NCBI RefSeq assembly: GCF_016545825.1
Contig: NC_052614.1
Coordinates: 58,535,864 to 58,599,863, forward strand
Direction of reading: 5' to 3'
Length of the DNA: 64,000 bases
Source of the DNA: Eucalyptus grandis
Lineage: Eukaryota > Streptophyta > Magnoliopsida > Myrtales > Myrtaceae
A program made the translations under genes and the position numbers. Positions 46,130-59,103 of the stretch are shown here, in pieces; positions within the stretch are counted from its first letter, which is position 1, and each line of letters starts with the position of its first letter. The notes beneath the pieces were generated by a model. That model saw only the letters and a list, made by a program, of their open reading frames with translations, was not told the DNA's origin and ran no database searches.

Positions 46130-48540
46130 GGAAAGTAGACCAATTTCAGTCTGTTCATTTCATCGCCTACCTTAACCAGCAAGGTGAAACCGTGGAAAAG
46201 AAGGATCAAGAGAGAACTCAGGCTTCTTAAAGAGGTAAGATCTCTTCCTCCTCTTCAGGACTGGTTGGTGGATCAACGATTTGTGTCGCACTATCCTTTA
46301 AATAACTGCCAAAAGAGAATAAACTGTAATATATGATAATCATCAAGAGAAACAAATGAACTTGAATATTAAACTACAAGGGCTTTTTAGAGGCATAGCA
46401 TCCTCGCCAATTCCAACAAATATGGCCATGGAAGATCTCTCGCCGGGTTTACACCAGCTTTACAAATTCAAAAAAGACACTGCTTTAACACTTGTTAACC
46501 TTTTTTGGAATTAAAAAAGATTTACATTGAAACATTTTGATAGCGATAAAAAACGTACTAATAATAAGGACGTATAAAATGACACAAAATGAAGAGACAA
46601 CACTATAAAAAGAGATGCCCATCGAAATCAAAACAGTGAGGATGTTAGAAGAGAATTAAGATAATCCTTAATTCCATGAAAATTGTAATGAATCCGTTCA
46701 CAACATCATCTCTCTTTACATTTAGAAAAGAGATTTCCTCCCTAATTATTGAGGAGGATTGCATGGAAAACAAACATTAAATTTATTGGTTGCTTCATTA
46801 AGCCTAAAAGGACCATTGGCCAAGATCTTCCAATACACTTGTCGAAAAATATTGGTCCCTAGTTCGCACACATATATTGAACCCGTAATATATGATATTT
46901 GCAATTCGGGTGCATGTGCATCATATGCTTGACAACATAATCAAGGCATTAATGATTTGTCATTTACCCTGATCTTATGATTTCCAAAAGCTAGCCTTGA
47001 GCGGAAGAAATTTAATCCTTCGACTTGCTGCAAAAAGAATTTCAGATATCAATCAAATGCCAACTAAGAGACTAATAGAAAAAAAGGGGTCATGATTTAA
47101 AGGGAGAAGCTGAGACAACAATGGAAAGATCAGCACAAGAGAACTGGACCTTTAGCTATTAGAAAACGCAACTAAAGTTTTCCAGTTTCTCCTTTCTTAT
47201 CCATGTGGTTCAGATGTTCAAACAAGGAGTATTACGGTGATGATCCATCAGACAAAAGTCTTTAAGATACACTGAGTGAAATGCAAATACTTCAGCCTGG
47301 AACTCAAAATGCAAGCACAATTGCCAAACTATAAATAATATTTTGACATAGCCAACATGAGAAAGTTATCTGCAAATTCGAATAGATTTTTCTACCAGAT
47401 GAAGAAACATAGTAAAAGAGTCGTGCATCTGTCCAGGATAAGATACAGGTTTTATGAATGCAAGCATAGGATGGTTTCATCTTATAAACATTCCAAGAAG
47501 TGCTTTTGCCTGTTAGTGGCTCTAAGACTTGAACGAAGCATGCTAGAAGCTTCGATTTTAGACATGCCAGCTACAAAAGATCAAAGACATTGATCGAAGC
47601 AATGCCAATTTCGGCGGGCCCGAGATTCCAATTTCAACTGTTCGATGCTTTTTATTCATAAAGAAGGAAGGGACTCTCACTTCCTCTAGCTAATTAACTT
47701 CTTGTAGACCGAAGAAATCACAGCCCACAAATTATGCAGTTTGAAGCATAATCAAACGAACTTTCATCTTGATCATTTGCTGAGAATTTTGACGAGCAAC
47801 ACAAGGCAGACAATATTCTAAGCATACGTATGACTTTCCGAATGATCATGGGAGATCTGGGACAAACCACTCGGTGAACCATAATTACAAGTTACATCTA
47901 ACATCTTTTTCATTAACAGAATGATCATCCGGCATAGCTTTTTATATGATACACGAATAATATTAGACATATATAGCTATAAGCAAGCAAATAAAACAGA
48001 ACAAGGTCGAACAAGCCAACGGATAGAAGAAAGAAACGGGACAAAAGCAGCCAAACAAAGTATGAAGTCCCCTACCATAAGCAACATACTGGAAGGAGAG
48101 ACGAGCAGTTCAAGACAAAAACGCAGAGATGAGTCTAGGAAGCAGTCAAGAAAGTACCCACATTTTACTTTGACTGAGATTAAGTTCCCTGATGGCCCAA
48201 TAAGAAAACAAGCCAAGCCGAGAAACGGTGCTTTCCTCCGAAGACAGCGAATGACTAAACCGGACACGTCCGCCACACAATTAACTCGGTAGTCCGGCAA
48301 ATTATGAACCAACGGTGACCAAAACAAAACGCAGAAAAGAAACTCACTTTATGCTTCCGTTGATGACCTCTTTTCTTAAATACCTCAAGGCTCAAAGCAA
48401 TGCCACCAAACACACTATTCACGCGTTAGTTCTCGCAAGGGTTTTTCATCAATCAAATTAGTGACATTTAATAAATAGTTATCTCACAAGACTTCACAAG
48501 GTATTAAGCATCATCGTTAAATCATAAGTAATTGTGCAAA
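46130..48540. other. hAT interior, no gene assigned
   Basis: Minus strand at about 46295-46220 shows an acceptor-like CAG then a short acidic frame (DPPTSPEEEEEILP) that I could not identify. It may be transposase leader or another captured exon. The rest has short chance frames only. Confidence 0.35.
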
Positions 48541-48544
48541 TAGC

Positions 48545-49400
48545 ATCTTACCGTCGAGGGAGAGCGGAGGTGGCCTCGAGCGGGTCGCCGAGTGGTGGTG
48601 TCGAGGGTGAGCGGCGGTGGCGTCGAGGGCGAGCGACGGTGGCGTCGAGGGCGAGCGGCGAGCTAGAGGTCAGCGGTGCCGTCAAGGGAGAGCAGAGGTG
48701 GCCTCGAGCAGGGGTCAGCGAGTGGTGGCGTCGAGGGTGAGCGACGATGGCGTCGAGGGCAAGCGGTCAGCCAGAGGTTAGCGGCTGTGTCGTCGAGGGC
48801 GAGAGGAGGTGGCCTCGAGCAGGGATCAGCGAGCGGTGGTGTCGAGGGCGAGCGACGGTGCCGTCGAGGGCAAACGGTGAGCCAGAGGTCAGCCGCGGTG
48901 CTGTCGAGGGCGAGCGAAGGTGGCCTCGACCCTCGAGCAGAGATCAACCGCAGTGGCGTCGAGGGAGACCGGCGGTGGCGTCGAGACTCGAGGGCGGACG
49001 GCGGTGGCGTCGAGCCGCGAGATGGAGAACGGACGGGCAAAGAGGTCGGCCGCGGTCTTTGTCGAGGGCGAGCGAAGGTGGCCTCGAGTCCTCGACCCTC
49101 GAGCGAGATCAGATCGGCAATGGCTTCGAGGGAGACCGGCGGTGGCGTCGAGACTCGAGGGCGACCGGCGGTGGCGTCGAGCGAGATGGAGAACGGACGG
49201 GCGAAGAGGTCACCGCGGTGCTGTCAAGGCGAGCGAAGGTGGCCTCGAGTCCTCGACCCTCGAGCGCAGATCAGCGGGCCAGCGGCGCGTGGCGTCTGGG
49301 AGACCGCGATGGCGTCAAGACTCGAGGGCGACCGGCGATGGCGTCAAGACTCGAGGCGACCGGCGGTGGCGTCGAGCGAGAGATGGAGAACGGACGGGCG
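48545..49400. repeat. GC-rich tandem repeats near the right end of the hAT element
   Basis: Degenerate repeats built on GGTGGCGTCGAGGGCGAGCG with longer periods of about 110-170 bp. Long overlapping frames arise from this composition in every plus frame and are not called as genes. Position, upstream of the minus-strand transposase and next to the terminus, recalls the GC-rich leader of other hAT elements. Confidence 0.8.
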
Positions 49401-49608
49401 AAGAGAGAACCGGTGAAAACTAAAAGTGTCGTGTGTGTGGACTCGTGGAAGAAGCGAGAGAATATTTGATTTGGGGGTTTTTTGAGCCCTAAGCGGAACC
49501 GGTTCCGGTTCCGGTTCCGGTTCCTAGTGCCGGTTCCGGCCGGTTCCCAGAAAATCGAACCGGAACCGGAACCGGTCCCTTTAGAACCGGGAACCACGCT
49601 CACCCCTA

Positions 49609-50650
49609 CTAACAAGGATATTATCGTCGGCTTTCTATCATTTCAGTGTGAAAAAATATTTAATGCAAAGTGTCTTCCTTACAAAAACCAGTAGTGTTGG
49701 CAAGTAGTTACGAAAGCTTCAAAGCTTTAGAAAATACCATGCCAGAAATAGTTCTCGATAATACTGACCTTGTGTGAGTTGATTGACAAGCCATATCGCA
49801 TGCACAGAAAAAAAAAGAAAAAAGAAAAAAGAGGGATATGGTATCGGGACTTTCTGAACCGTTACAAAATGTTTAATCATATTTCTCAACATTTCTTTGC
49901 GTAATCGGATCTCTAAACTATTTTTTATGTTCGAATTGGTCCTTCCATGAAAGATAAATGCCAACGTGGTATCTTATGTGGCAATTATAATATAAAAGGT
50001 TGATGTCAAAAAAATTTATTGTAAAATCTAGAAAAAGGACGGAAATCTGAAAAATGAAAAAGATAAAACATCAAACAGAAATTTACTTTGGAAGTCTCTA
50101 TCTAGAATTAGTTTTGAACTGGGTTGCATTCATTTTGCCTATGACGAAGTCATTCTGCAATAAACCAAATTATTTCATGAGAAATGCATTTGCTGCCTTC
50201 TAGTTTTGCCTATAATTAGGTGGTTGCATTCTTCGCTTAACTCGATAGCACATGCGGTTTTATACGGCATTACTCCTCTTCTGCTACGTCATCAACTTAT
50301 GTAAACTCATTTTTTCACCCAGAGAAAGAAAAGGAAACTCTCACCACTAGAAACTAAAATATATAAGCAGAGAACATGAAGTATATGGTAAGTGAAAGCC
50401 ACTTAATTACATAGAACTTCTATCCATGTTTTGGCGGTGATAGAGAATAGAGATCTTTTGTTGCTTATATGGAGAGTAGCAGGAGGACAACCCGAAAGGT
50501 TTGACACATGACATCTTCTATGCCACATGGGCTTAAAGAGCTGCTGTAGCAGAGAAAGCCCAATCTTGTTGGACTACTAGTTAAGGACAACGTACAACGA
50601 GCAAAGTGCCTATGTATCATGACAACCGCAAGGATGGTTGAAAAGTGCTT
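49609..50650. repeat. 3' flank block of the TNL-2 unit resumes
   Basis: Continues the block interrupted at 39557; homologous to 24595-25770 of the psi-TNL unit (shared TTTCTATCATTTCAGTG at 49629 and 24615, and GGGCTTAAAGAGCTGCT). No gene recognised. Confidence 0.65.
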
Positions 50651-51062
50651 CAAGTTGCTGAACACATGCATCATGCATCTCTCATTGTATAGGCGTCGGA
50701 GGCACTAAAAAAATGGAATGTCATGAAAATTAATCCAAGCTTATACTTAAACCTTGAACACAAATGCCATATCAACCTACATTGGCCCATAATTATATGT
50801 ATGTGCATTATATTGAAAGAATGAAATTAATAACATAAATTGCACAAACTTTATAACTTAATAATTCATTTATGTAGACTAAATATCGAATACACTCAAA
50901 ATAAAAGGCCTACCATGACCACACCTAAATTGATGTCCATTAGACCGGCAAAGTTAACAGAAATTAACAGAGGTAAGTCAAGTAATCAATAAGATTATAA
51001 GTAAATGGAAGAGGAGACTCCCGAAACTAATAGTTTTTTACTAAATGGAAACAGAAAATGTA

Positions 51063-54000
51063 TGTTGACACCTAAATTTTGGTGACATTTTTAATTAAAA
51101 AATTAGGGATTAATTTTAACTCTTAAAAAATATTAGTTAATTAATTAATTGCATAGCATATAGTTTTAGGTGCATTTATTTTAATTTGCATTTACATTGG
51201 GACGGTGACAAATGGGTTCAAATTGATGGTTCGTAATGTTAATTTGGTGAATTGAACTAAGCCCACAAAGGAGTAATCGGCTCAAGCCCGTATCCCGGAA
51301 AGATTTTACGAATTGATTTGTGCGAGATTTCAAATTTTAGAAGAATTCTCTTGCAATCCTAAATCGTATCAAAAGCAAATATTGCATTTGGAAAAAGGAA
51401 TTTTCGTGGATACAGATTTGAAAAAATTAAATCCTAATCGTGGCTTATAAATAGATTAAGTGCGTAGGGTTTGAGGAGGAGGCCCCACGATAGAAAGACA
51501 CGGCCGCATTGGGGGTTTTCTTCATCTTGCTCGGCAAAAAGAAATAGAAGCCGAAAAGAGAAATTCTCCATCGTTTTTAGGGTTTTGTAAGAGTCAAAGG
51601 GTCCTGCTTTTGCTGAAAAAAGTGAAAAAGGTGCAGCCGGAACAGTGACAACAGAGAGAGAGACGTGCAGCAGAGCAGGAAAAAGAAAAAGAAGAAGAGA
51701 AAACAGGGTCTTCTTCTTCCTCGCGCAGCAGCTTCGTCGAGCCCTGCAGCCGTCCAGGCTTCACCTTCACCTGAGCGACCAGCGCTGCGCCATCGCACCG
51801 CACCGCGCCTCCACCCAACGCCGACAGCAGAACCGACGACCCGACGCCCCTGCTCTGTCCCGGGCTCCCCTGTTTCGTCGCCGATTCACCACCGCCGCAT
51901 TGCCGCGTCCTGCAGCGACCTCAGCCCGACGGCCGGCAACCCCGACGACAGCAGATCTCGGGCCTTCCTCGCCAGATCTGCACCCAAACGCTCGCCCCTG
52001 CTTCAGCCGTTCCGATCACGCCTGCAACTGACACCAGCCTCCATCTTCGATCGCGACACAGCAGCAACCCCCTGCTCCGTCGCGCCTCAGTCTCCGCTTC
52101 GCCTGCGAGCCCGCTGCTGTTGCCGATCCGCTCCACCAGCCCCGCGAAGCTGCTGTCCCGATCTGCTACAACCCTGCCGTGACAGTAGCACCACCGCCGA
52201 AGCCACAGCCGTGACCCGCCTCCTCACCGCGACCCGACGCCCCCACAGCCGCTATTGACCTGCTGCTGCCCTACTCGACCTCCGTTGTTGCTGCTCCAGC
52301 TCTCTGTCCGCGTCCTCGCAGAGCCACCGCTCCTTCGCCGCCCGCCGCTGATCCGCCCGCAACGGTGCTGCTGCCCCTTGCTCTATTGCGGTCTGCCCAG
52401 CCCGGCGCCCGCCGTGCCCCGCCGACGTTTCCTCCTGCTCACTCGTTGCTGCCCGAGCCGCCGGCTGCCGAAGCCCTTGCACGCCGCTCTGAGCCCTCTC
52501 CGAGCGACGCCGCTACATCATCCGTGACTCCGGTCGCCCTTGCTGCCGAGTCCAACGACCACGCCAGCAGCACCACAAATTGCTGAGCCAAGCCCCGCGG
52601 ATTACTATTCTCTGTTTTTGCAGGTTTACCGGTGTCTTTGTCTACGTCCAGCAACAAAACCGTGGCATCTCACGTATTCGGAAAAGAGGAATGAAGTTGC
52701 CGCAGATTAATTTTAGGCCGGGAGCTCGTGAAGAATTTAGACGTGTGGAGATATTTTTTGGCGGAAGAATAGAGAACAGACTTCGGGTCTCCTGACCGCG
52801 AGTATACCGCTGGCCAACCTTGGTCGTGGGTCGTGAAGCGATGTTGATCGTGGTTGGGATTTCAAATTAGGTAGATTTTATTTTTATCTTATTTAATTTA
52901 TTTGTATTTTGCTTCTTTAGTAGAATTATTCATTAATGTAAGATTGGCATTGTCCGACATGAAATTGCCTCTGAAATTTGGGATTGTGATCCGATTTTCG
53001 CGCCCGAAATCCGACTCGCATCGCACCGTCAAAAATTACCAACCGATCTCACGCTCGGATTGATTCGCGATTTATTTAAAATTGGCCAACCCAATCTTAT
53101 GCGTGAGATATGGTTCGTCAATTTGGATATCAATCTTGCTCTGATTTGTTGTCGTGCCGTTTAAGTTAATTTTTTTTCGTAAAAAAAATCCAAAAAAATG
53201 TAGGTTTAGGGTTTGCATATTTAGAATAGGAATTTTAAAAAAGCAAAAAAATCAAATCAATCAATTTAGGTGGATAGATTTTTAACTCGAATTGCATGTT
53301 TAATTATTTGACAATTATTAATTTCGAAATTAATAAAACAAAAACACAAGAAAAAGTCATCATGCATATGTCATGTAGAATTAGGGCATTCTTTGTACGT
53401 CATGGCATATTAGATAAAATTGCATGTCTCATTTTAAATTTAAATTGATTTTTGGATAAATTGCATCTTTTGCTAGGTTAAGATAATATCCCGGTTTAAG
53501 TTAGGGTTTAGTCGACCTAATCCTTAATATAAGTTGGATAAAATCTTAATTTAGCTAGATAATTTTCATATTTTTCTAATTTCAAATTTCACATTAAAAA
53601 TGCAAAAAAAATGACATAGGATAAATTAGTTTCAATTCCTAGGATAGATTGCATTCTTTTTAAATAAAATAAAATAAAAAATGTCATTGCATGTCATATA
53701 GAATTAGATTTGGTAATTGTTGCTAGGCTCATTTAATTAGAATTTACGTGTCATTAGAATTAGGTCATTTAGTTAATATTGCATTACATATTGCATGATT
53801 TTCATTAATTAAGTGAAAACAAAAAAAGAAATTGCGTGTTAATTAGAAACCATATCTATGGTTATTGATGTGGATTTTAATTTAATATTTGAGGTAAGTT
53901 TTGCAACTTATTCATTTGCTTTCTTGAGTGTTAAATTGGTGGTTTGCGCACCTACATGGTCACCTCACATGTTAGGGAATTAAAATCAATTCAAGTTGCT

Positions 54001-54326
54001 TGCCAAACAATTTTTTTAAAAATAAAAGAGAAAGGTACCGAAAGGGCGTTAGAGAAATCTAGAGTAACAAAGTCCCCGAACTCATAAATCTCTGGTTCGT
54101 AGGAGTAAAGTAAAACTCCCGTTACATTAGTTGGGTTTCTAATCGACCCACCAAAAATAGATTAGTGGCGACTCCTAATTGAAAAATCAATTGCATGTTA
54201 AGAACTTGAACCTAAAGTCGCGAATTGGTATGGGGTTGGGAGAGCCGAGTTAAGTCTAGGTTTAACAATTCATTAGCTAAACCCTAGTGTGAACCATGGT
54301 TCACACCTGAAAATTTGGTCGCGACA
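51063..54326 (+). mobile_element. Long solo LTR (Gypsy-like, possibly Tat/Ogre)
   Basis: The stretch begins TGTTGACACCTAAATTTT and ends AAAATTTGGTCGCGACA, near-palindromic TG...CA termini. The flanks are ATGTA and AGGTA, a 5-bp duplication with one mismatch. No primer site follows and no internal domain is present, so it is a solo LTR of 3264 bp. A TATA-like CTTATAAATAGA (51446-51457) lies upstream of a GC-rich, Pro/Arg/Ser-coding-looking segment (51720-52570) that has open frames on both strands. Very long LTRs are typical of Tat/Ogre Gypsy lineages; that assignment is inference. Confidence 0.6.
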
Positions 54327-54401
54327 AGGTAGAACTTTTCTAGCCCTAATATAAATAAATAGGCATCCTCCAAGTAATATTGAAAAGTGAAACTACCACA
54401 A

Positions 54402-54523
54402 AATATAGAAATACAGAAATTGCAAAGGCATACTGATTCACACTTAATAAGTACCATTAGTGAATATAGAAATACAGAAATTGCAAAGGCATACTGATTC
54501 ACACTTAATAAGTACCAGTAGTG
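54402..54523. repeat. 61-bp tandem duplication
   Basis: AATATAGAAATACAGAAATT starts at 54402 and again at 54463, and the following 40 bases match almost exactly. Just past the solo LTR. Confidence 0.85.
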
Positions 54524-54582
54524 ATCACAATTCAGAAGAATTGCTCATTTGTGCCTTTAAGGGAGCTGTGCCTACTTGCCTG

Positions 54583-54631
54583 TGTGCGTGCGTGCGTGCG
54601 TTCGCGAGAGAGAGAGAGAGAGAGAGAGAGT
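54583..54631. repeat. Microsatellite (GTGC/GTGCG and GA)
   Basis: A short GTGC-type run (54583-54600) followed by an uninterrupted GA run of about 26 bases (54604-54630). Confidence 0.9.
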
Positions 54632-54914
54632 CTATAACATTTAAGTAGCTAAAAAAAAAGCATCACCATCTTGCACTTAAATTCACCCTCTAGGGTTGTT
54701 TTGCAAGATGACCGAAATGGAGAGGAACCCGTAACTCAATCTGATTTCAAAAGCAGTAATCACAAAGGGACCAGCTAATCCTCATAAAGCCCACTTATGT
54801 TTCCACCTCAAACACCAGTAGCCGCAAGATGGAATAGTGTAGCTAAAAGTATGAGAGGGAGGGAGGGAGGGTAAAGTTTTTTTTTTTTTTTTGGGGGGGG
54901 TGTGAAAGCAATAC

Positions 54915-54994
54915 CTTGTGTATTAGAATAAGAGTGAATAGCTCAACAGGCAACAACTCCCTCAACTTGCTATTAACATTATGATACATATTGT
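54915..54994 (-). other. Exon-like segment on the minus strand
   Basis: Bounded on the minus strand by TTCTTCCACAG and AAG|GTATTG, with 80 open bases encoding NMYHNVNSKLRELLPVELFT. The splice context is good but I do not recognise the protein. With 56689-56762 and 57465-57824 it may belong to one intron-rich gene or its remnant. Confidence 0.25.
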
Positions 54995-56688
54995 CTGTGG
55001 AAGAAAAACTAGAAAAACTTAGACACATAAAATTGCAACTATTAACATGGTTCGAAGATGACAAGAGCAAGGAAAAATGCAAAAGTGGTAAAACTAGCTG
55101 GAAATTACCCTCACTAACATCTCGAAATATGTTATGTGAATTTCGAAATGTTCAGGAAAAAAATTAGAATAATTAGATTCCCTCTGTCTAAAGAGAAGAA
55201 AACTATTCATGGACTATCCTACCATCAATGTACAGTGAGGCAAATAAAATCCTAAATCTCTACATTAAAAATGCTTCTTGCATTTTCATTTTATATCTTT
55301 GTGTAGTTCTCAAATCCTATTGTAACTGAAATCTTCTACTTGAATCCATGGTCCCTTTTTAGAACTGTAGTCACACTCCCCTTATATCACATGAATTCAT
55401 CTATTTCACCAAGACACCAAGACACCAAATTTAACGAGTCAAATATCTTTTATGTTGAGGTATGTGACCCAAGATTCATTACATGTTTTACATCCAAATC
55501 CCTGCTGTTGGGTAAGTAGCTATGCAACTAACAATTGGAATAGATCCTAGCAGTTCCATTAATTGATTCTCATAAGTCATGATCACAAAATTCTAGCCAA
55601 AAAGGTCATTAGTGAGCATCATCAAAGAACTCTATTCAAACCCTACTTCAGATATTTACATTAATATTTATTGCATTTCGACTACAAACCCAATCCAAAG
55701 AGGTTATTAGTAAGTAAATCCTACAAATGCACCAAAAAGCTTCCTTCAAACCATACTAGAGGCAAATGATTGTCCAGGGGGCTATTATGCCAGTACATAT
55801 AAAGATCTTCCAGTTATGTTCAAGAGAAAAGAGTATTGCTTCAAGTCATTGGTTAATCTATTTGGGACAAGGAAATGAAAAAATCCTGGGATTAATCTAT
55901 ATCAGTTTCCAAAGGCTTTAGTTACAATGCTAATTCTTAAAAGGGTGAACCTTATAGAAAATGACTAGAAGCCAAACGGATGCGACTTTTGACATACATT
56001 CACAAATATCACATTGCTTATAAAAGAATGTGCAATTATGCATGATATTTTTCAATTACACTTATCTTAAGATGTATTATTCGCTACCATAGGTACATCC
56101 CATCTTGACATTTGAGTTGCACATCTAGCAATATCATAAAAGAAAAAAAAAATCAATATATGTTAAATTGTTTTATTCAAAAGGTACTTTGAAAAACTGT
56201 TTGCTAAACCACTTTTAGGCATTCTTAAATATCTGATTTGAAGGTCTACCCTTACAGCTTATTACCTATGTGTAGCTTTCCAATTTCCTCAATTTGATGG
56301 GAGCGCAAGAGATGCAACCATATATCTTACAACACTTTGCAACACCAAAGTGATTGCAATTATCTAAAATAAAAATACCAATAAAAAAACCTATAAGATG
56401 TCCATCACCTACACACCGAACAAATGCACATCACAAAAGGAAATGATTGTAGTAGAGTTCCAGCGAATTGGCTAACAATCCCTAATAGCAAGTTATGTCC
56501 ATTTAAATAGCAACAAAGCATTGTGGAAATCATTTAAAAGGTTTCGCTAAGGGAATTCCCAGAAGATGCCTGCATAACTCTAAGGCATGGCGAATTCAAA
56601 GGACGAATTTGCTCAAATCAAAAAGTAAACTCATATCTATGGTGGGGAAAGGCTACAAAGCTCCCATATAGTAAAAATTTAGAGTTAC

Positions 56689-56762
56689 CTCCTCCAAGCT
56701 TGTGGACCACAGCAACTTCTTTTGGTTCTTAAATTCTCCTCTCAAAATAGAGAGGCCATCAC
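56689..56762 (-). other. Exon-like segment on the minus strand
   Basis: Bounded by TTTTGGTGTGTAG and GAG|GTAACT on the minus strand, with 74 bases encoding DGLSILRGEFKNQKKLLWST. Unidentified. Confidence 0.25.
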
Positions 56763-57464
56763 CTACACACCAAAAAAAATGCACATAACAAAATAGAACG
56801 ACTGTAATAGGCTGCAGAAAGAGAAGTCTACCATGAAGCAATGCCAAAATGGAGATGTGTATAATTTGCAACTTTCCAAAGCAATACAATCAAAGATACT
56901 GTCTAGGGAGCTCACATATAGGCAAAACCAGAGAGGTTATCCCGGTTCCTATTGGCGCCCACTTAATATAATTGTCACCACCATCAAAGCAGTATTCCTA
57001 GTCCAGTTGGCAAACTGCCAAGGTTGCGAATCAAACCATTTCCAGTTTAAACGAAGCAAGACAGTGACAAGGACCAGGATGTATCCAATTGTGATAAGGC
57101 CTAGATCTCTTTGCTTACAATAGTACGGAAAGTTGTTCCTTTGAAAACCCGCACCATCCTCAACCTTACGCGCCCAACTCAAGGGCCACAAGCTCAAGGC
57201 TCGACGAAAGAGCCAAAATTCATATCAAGCATAATCCTTATAAAGATCAACATATCATCATGGAAGTAAAGTCCCGCTCCAACAGTAATGCTCTGTATTC
57301 ATCTGCCGATAGCCATTGCTTGTCTAACTAAAACTATTCCACAACAAATCCAATTCAGAACCACCAAAAGAAACTCTTTTCTCTTCATTAATGAAGCCGA
57401 ATCTTAAATTGATGACCATCGAACTCAACTCAACTCAAGTTAAAGGTGAAAATTGATAGAAAAA

Positions 57465-57824
57465 TTAGAAAGACACCTTTTTGTGTTGTACTATTGGTGG
57501 TACCTGGCTTAAATTGTGCCTTGGCCCTTGTAGTCTTGGGATGATTTGGATTAAGCTGGGAAAGAATTCCCTATGATGAACCAACTTCGCTCTTGAAGAA
57601 CTCGCGCGGCGATGACATTCGGGAGGCAACGGCGTAGGCGGGCTTTGGGAGTGATGGTGGGAACCTGTCACGGTCACTAGCATCACATTAACATGAAGTT
57701 AATCTCTACTGAGCAGAATCTGTAGAAAACCCTAACCTTCGGACGCAGGGGACGTATCGGAGCCGCTAATGGGGCTTTGACAGGCCATGGCGAGGCTTGG
57801 GAGAGGCGACGGCGTCGGCAGCAT
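57465..57824 (-). CDS. Putative first exons of an unidentified minus-strand gene
   Basis: An ATG at 57824 (and a second in frame at 57788) starts a Pro/Ser-rich frame that reaches a donor GAAG|GTTAGG at 57737. The frame can resume at 57676 after an AG acceptor, giving about 98 residues to a stop at 57465, or may splice on at CAG|GTACC near 57505. Base composition rises to GC-rich here, as at a plant gene start, and drops either side. No domain recognised; could be a real 5' end or chance. Confidence 0.3.
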
Positions 57825-57959
57825 TGGGGTTCACGAGCAAGGCCGCTTCACAGACGAAAGAAAGAAAGAACAGAGCGGAGGGCACGAGGGTGAGGGAAAA
57901 TGCGATGGCATGGTTCGCTGAACATGCTTGAAGCGCTTATAGAGATAAACTCCACACTT

Positions 57960-59100
57960 TACAATCAAGGTTCAATGAGGCGTTCAAACTTTGTTTCTAC
58001 CCTAGACCAAACCAGATAAAAATTTCTCTTATTTTTTTAGGAAGATTCTCACACTAACATGACTAGTGTAGTGTGCCCGTCAATATCGAGAGGATTTTCA
58101 GCTCATTCTCGGGAGTGAACTAAATTGCAACTTGCATTCTATCTGGCTCAACTAATCATGTACATAAATAATTTATTATAAAACAATATCTTCAACTTAT
58201 ATCAAACTATCTTACAAGTTAAATCTACCACAAAAAAAAATGTCAATTTGTGTGACTTCATGTACTCTTGTTAACTAGGGTAATACAATATAAGATATGT
58301 CTAGTTTCTTATTTTACTTCCCTCTATCACCTTAAGGTCAACAATGGTTACTTATGAGGTTATTTACCTATAGAGCTGTTTATAGAACGTTTTATATGAT
58401 TCTAAGAAGGTAGGACCTCGATTCATTTCTAGGAAATGCAACCTTGGACCTGTGGGGTTGCACATATCTAATCAAGCCAAAAAAGAAAATAATTAAAATT
58501 TATCTTAATGGCAGCATATTTGCCTTTATGTTCTTCCCAAGAGCCTTAAAAATTGAATTTGTTGAAAAGTTTGGGACACTTTATTTAAAAGTAATCTTCG
58601 GTCTTCATTAAGTGGTTAACACCAAAACACAGGAACAAACAATACTAAAATATATATAATCGTACATGTATAGTCCACTATGGCATGCGACACGTGAACT
58701 TAAAATTTAAAAAAAAAAAAATTATTGGTGCATGAGTTGGCATGTTGTCGACCAAAAAGAAAAAGTTGGCATGTCGGACCATTATGACCAGAAAAGATTC
58801 TAAAGTAGATAGAGGACATTCATGATGGTCCAAGACAACAACGCCTTAAATAATCGATCCTCAATTAAACATCCATCAGCTAGTACAATAATTTCCCATT
58901 CCACTAAAGTAACATATAATAATATCCCCTCTCTCTCTCCATATTTGATTTTGGAGGTGGACTTTAATCTTCCGGTGGACAAACAAAAAGACTCAGAGAG
59001 CAACACAAAAAATTGGTCCACTTTATACGTTGTTGTCGTTGTTATTATTATCATGCGCTGCTACTTACATTGTTGTTGTTGTTATTAGCATGCGCCGCTA
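57960..59100. other. Intergenic region
   Basis: AT-rich with TTG/TTA-type simple repeats near 59028-59085. No gene recognised. Confidence 0.4.
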
Positions 59101-59103
59101 CTA

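Larger units (their letters stand above)
39558..49608 (-). mobile_element. 10-kb hAT transposon with captured host gene fragments
   Basis: Ends are TAGGGGTGAGC-GGTTCCCGGTTC on the left and, reverse complemented, TAGGGGTGAGCGTGGTTCCC on the right (one 2-nt indel within about 24 bp of inverted repeat). CTAACAAG occurs exactly on both sides (39550-39557 and 49609-49616), the 8-bp target duplication of hAT elements. The psi-TNL copy has the corresponding region uninterrupted at about 24590. Inside, on the minus strand, are a broken BED-zinc-finger hAT transposase (43744-45869), fragments of several host genes (41285-43605) and GC-rich tandem repeats (48545-49400). It sits in the 3' region of the TNL-2 unit. 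Confidence 0.92.

Noticed and set aside
48534..49469. Four long overlapping plus-strand frames (up to 246 codons)
   Set aside because: Produced by GC-rich tandem repeats inside the hAT element; the same peptide words recur in different frames.
51665..52586. 197-codon Pro/Arg/Ser-rich frame and neighbours
   Set aside because: GC-rich segment within a probable LTR, open on both strands, no recognisable domain; treated as LTR sequence.
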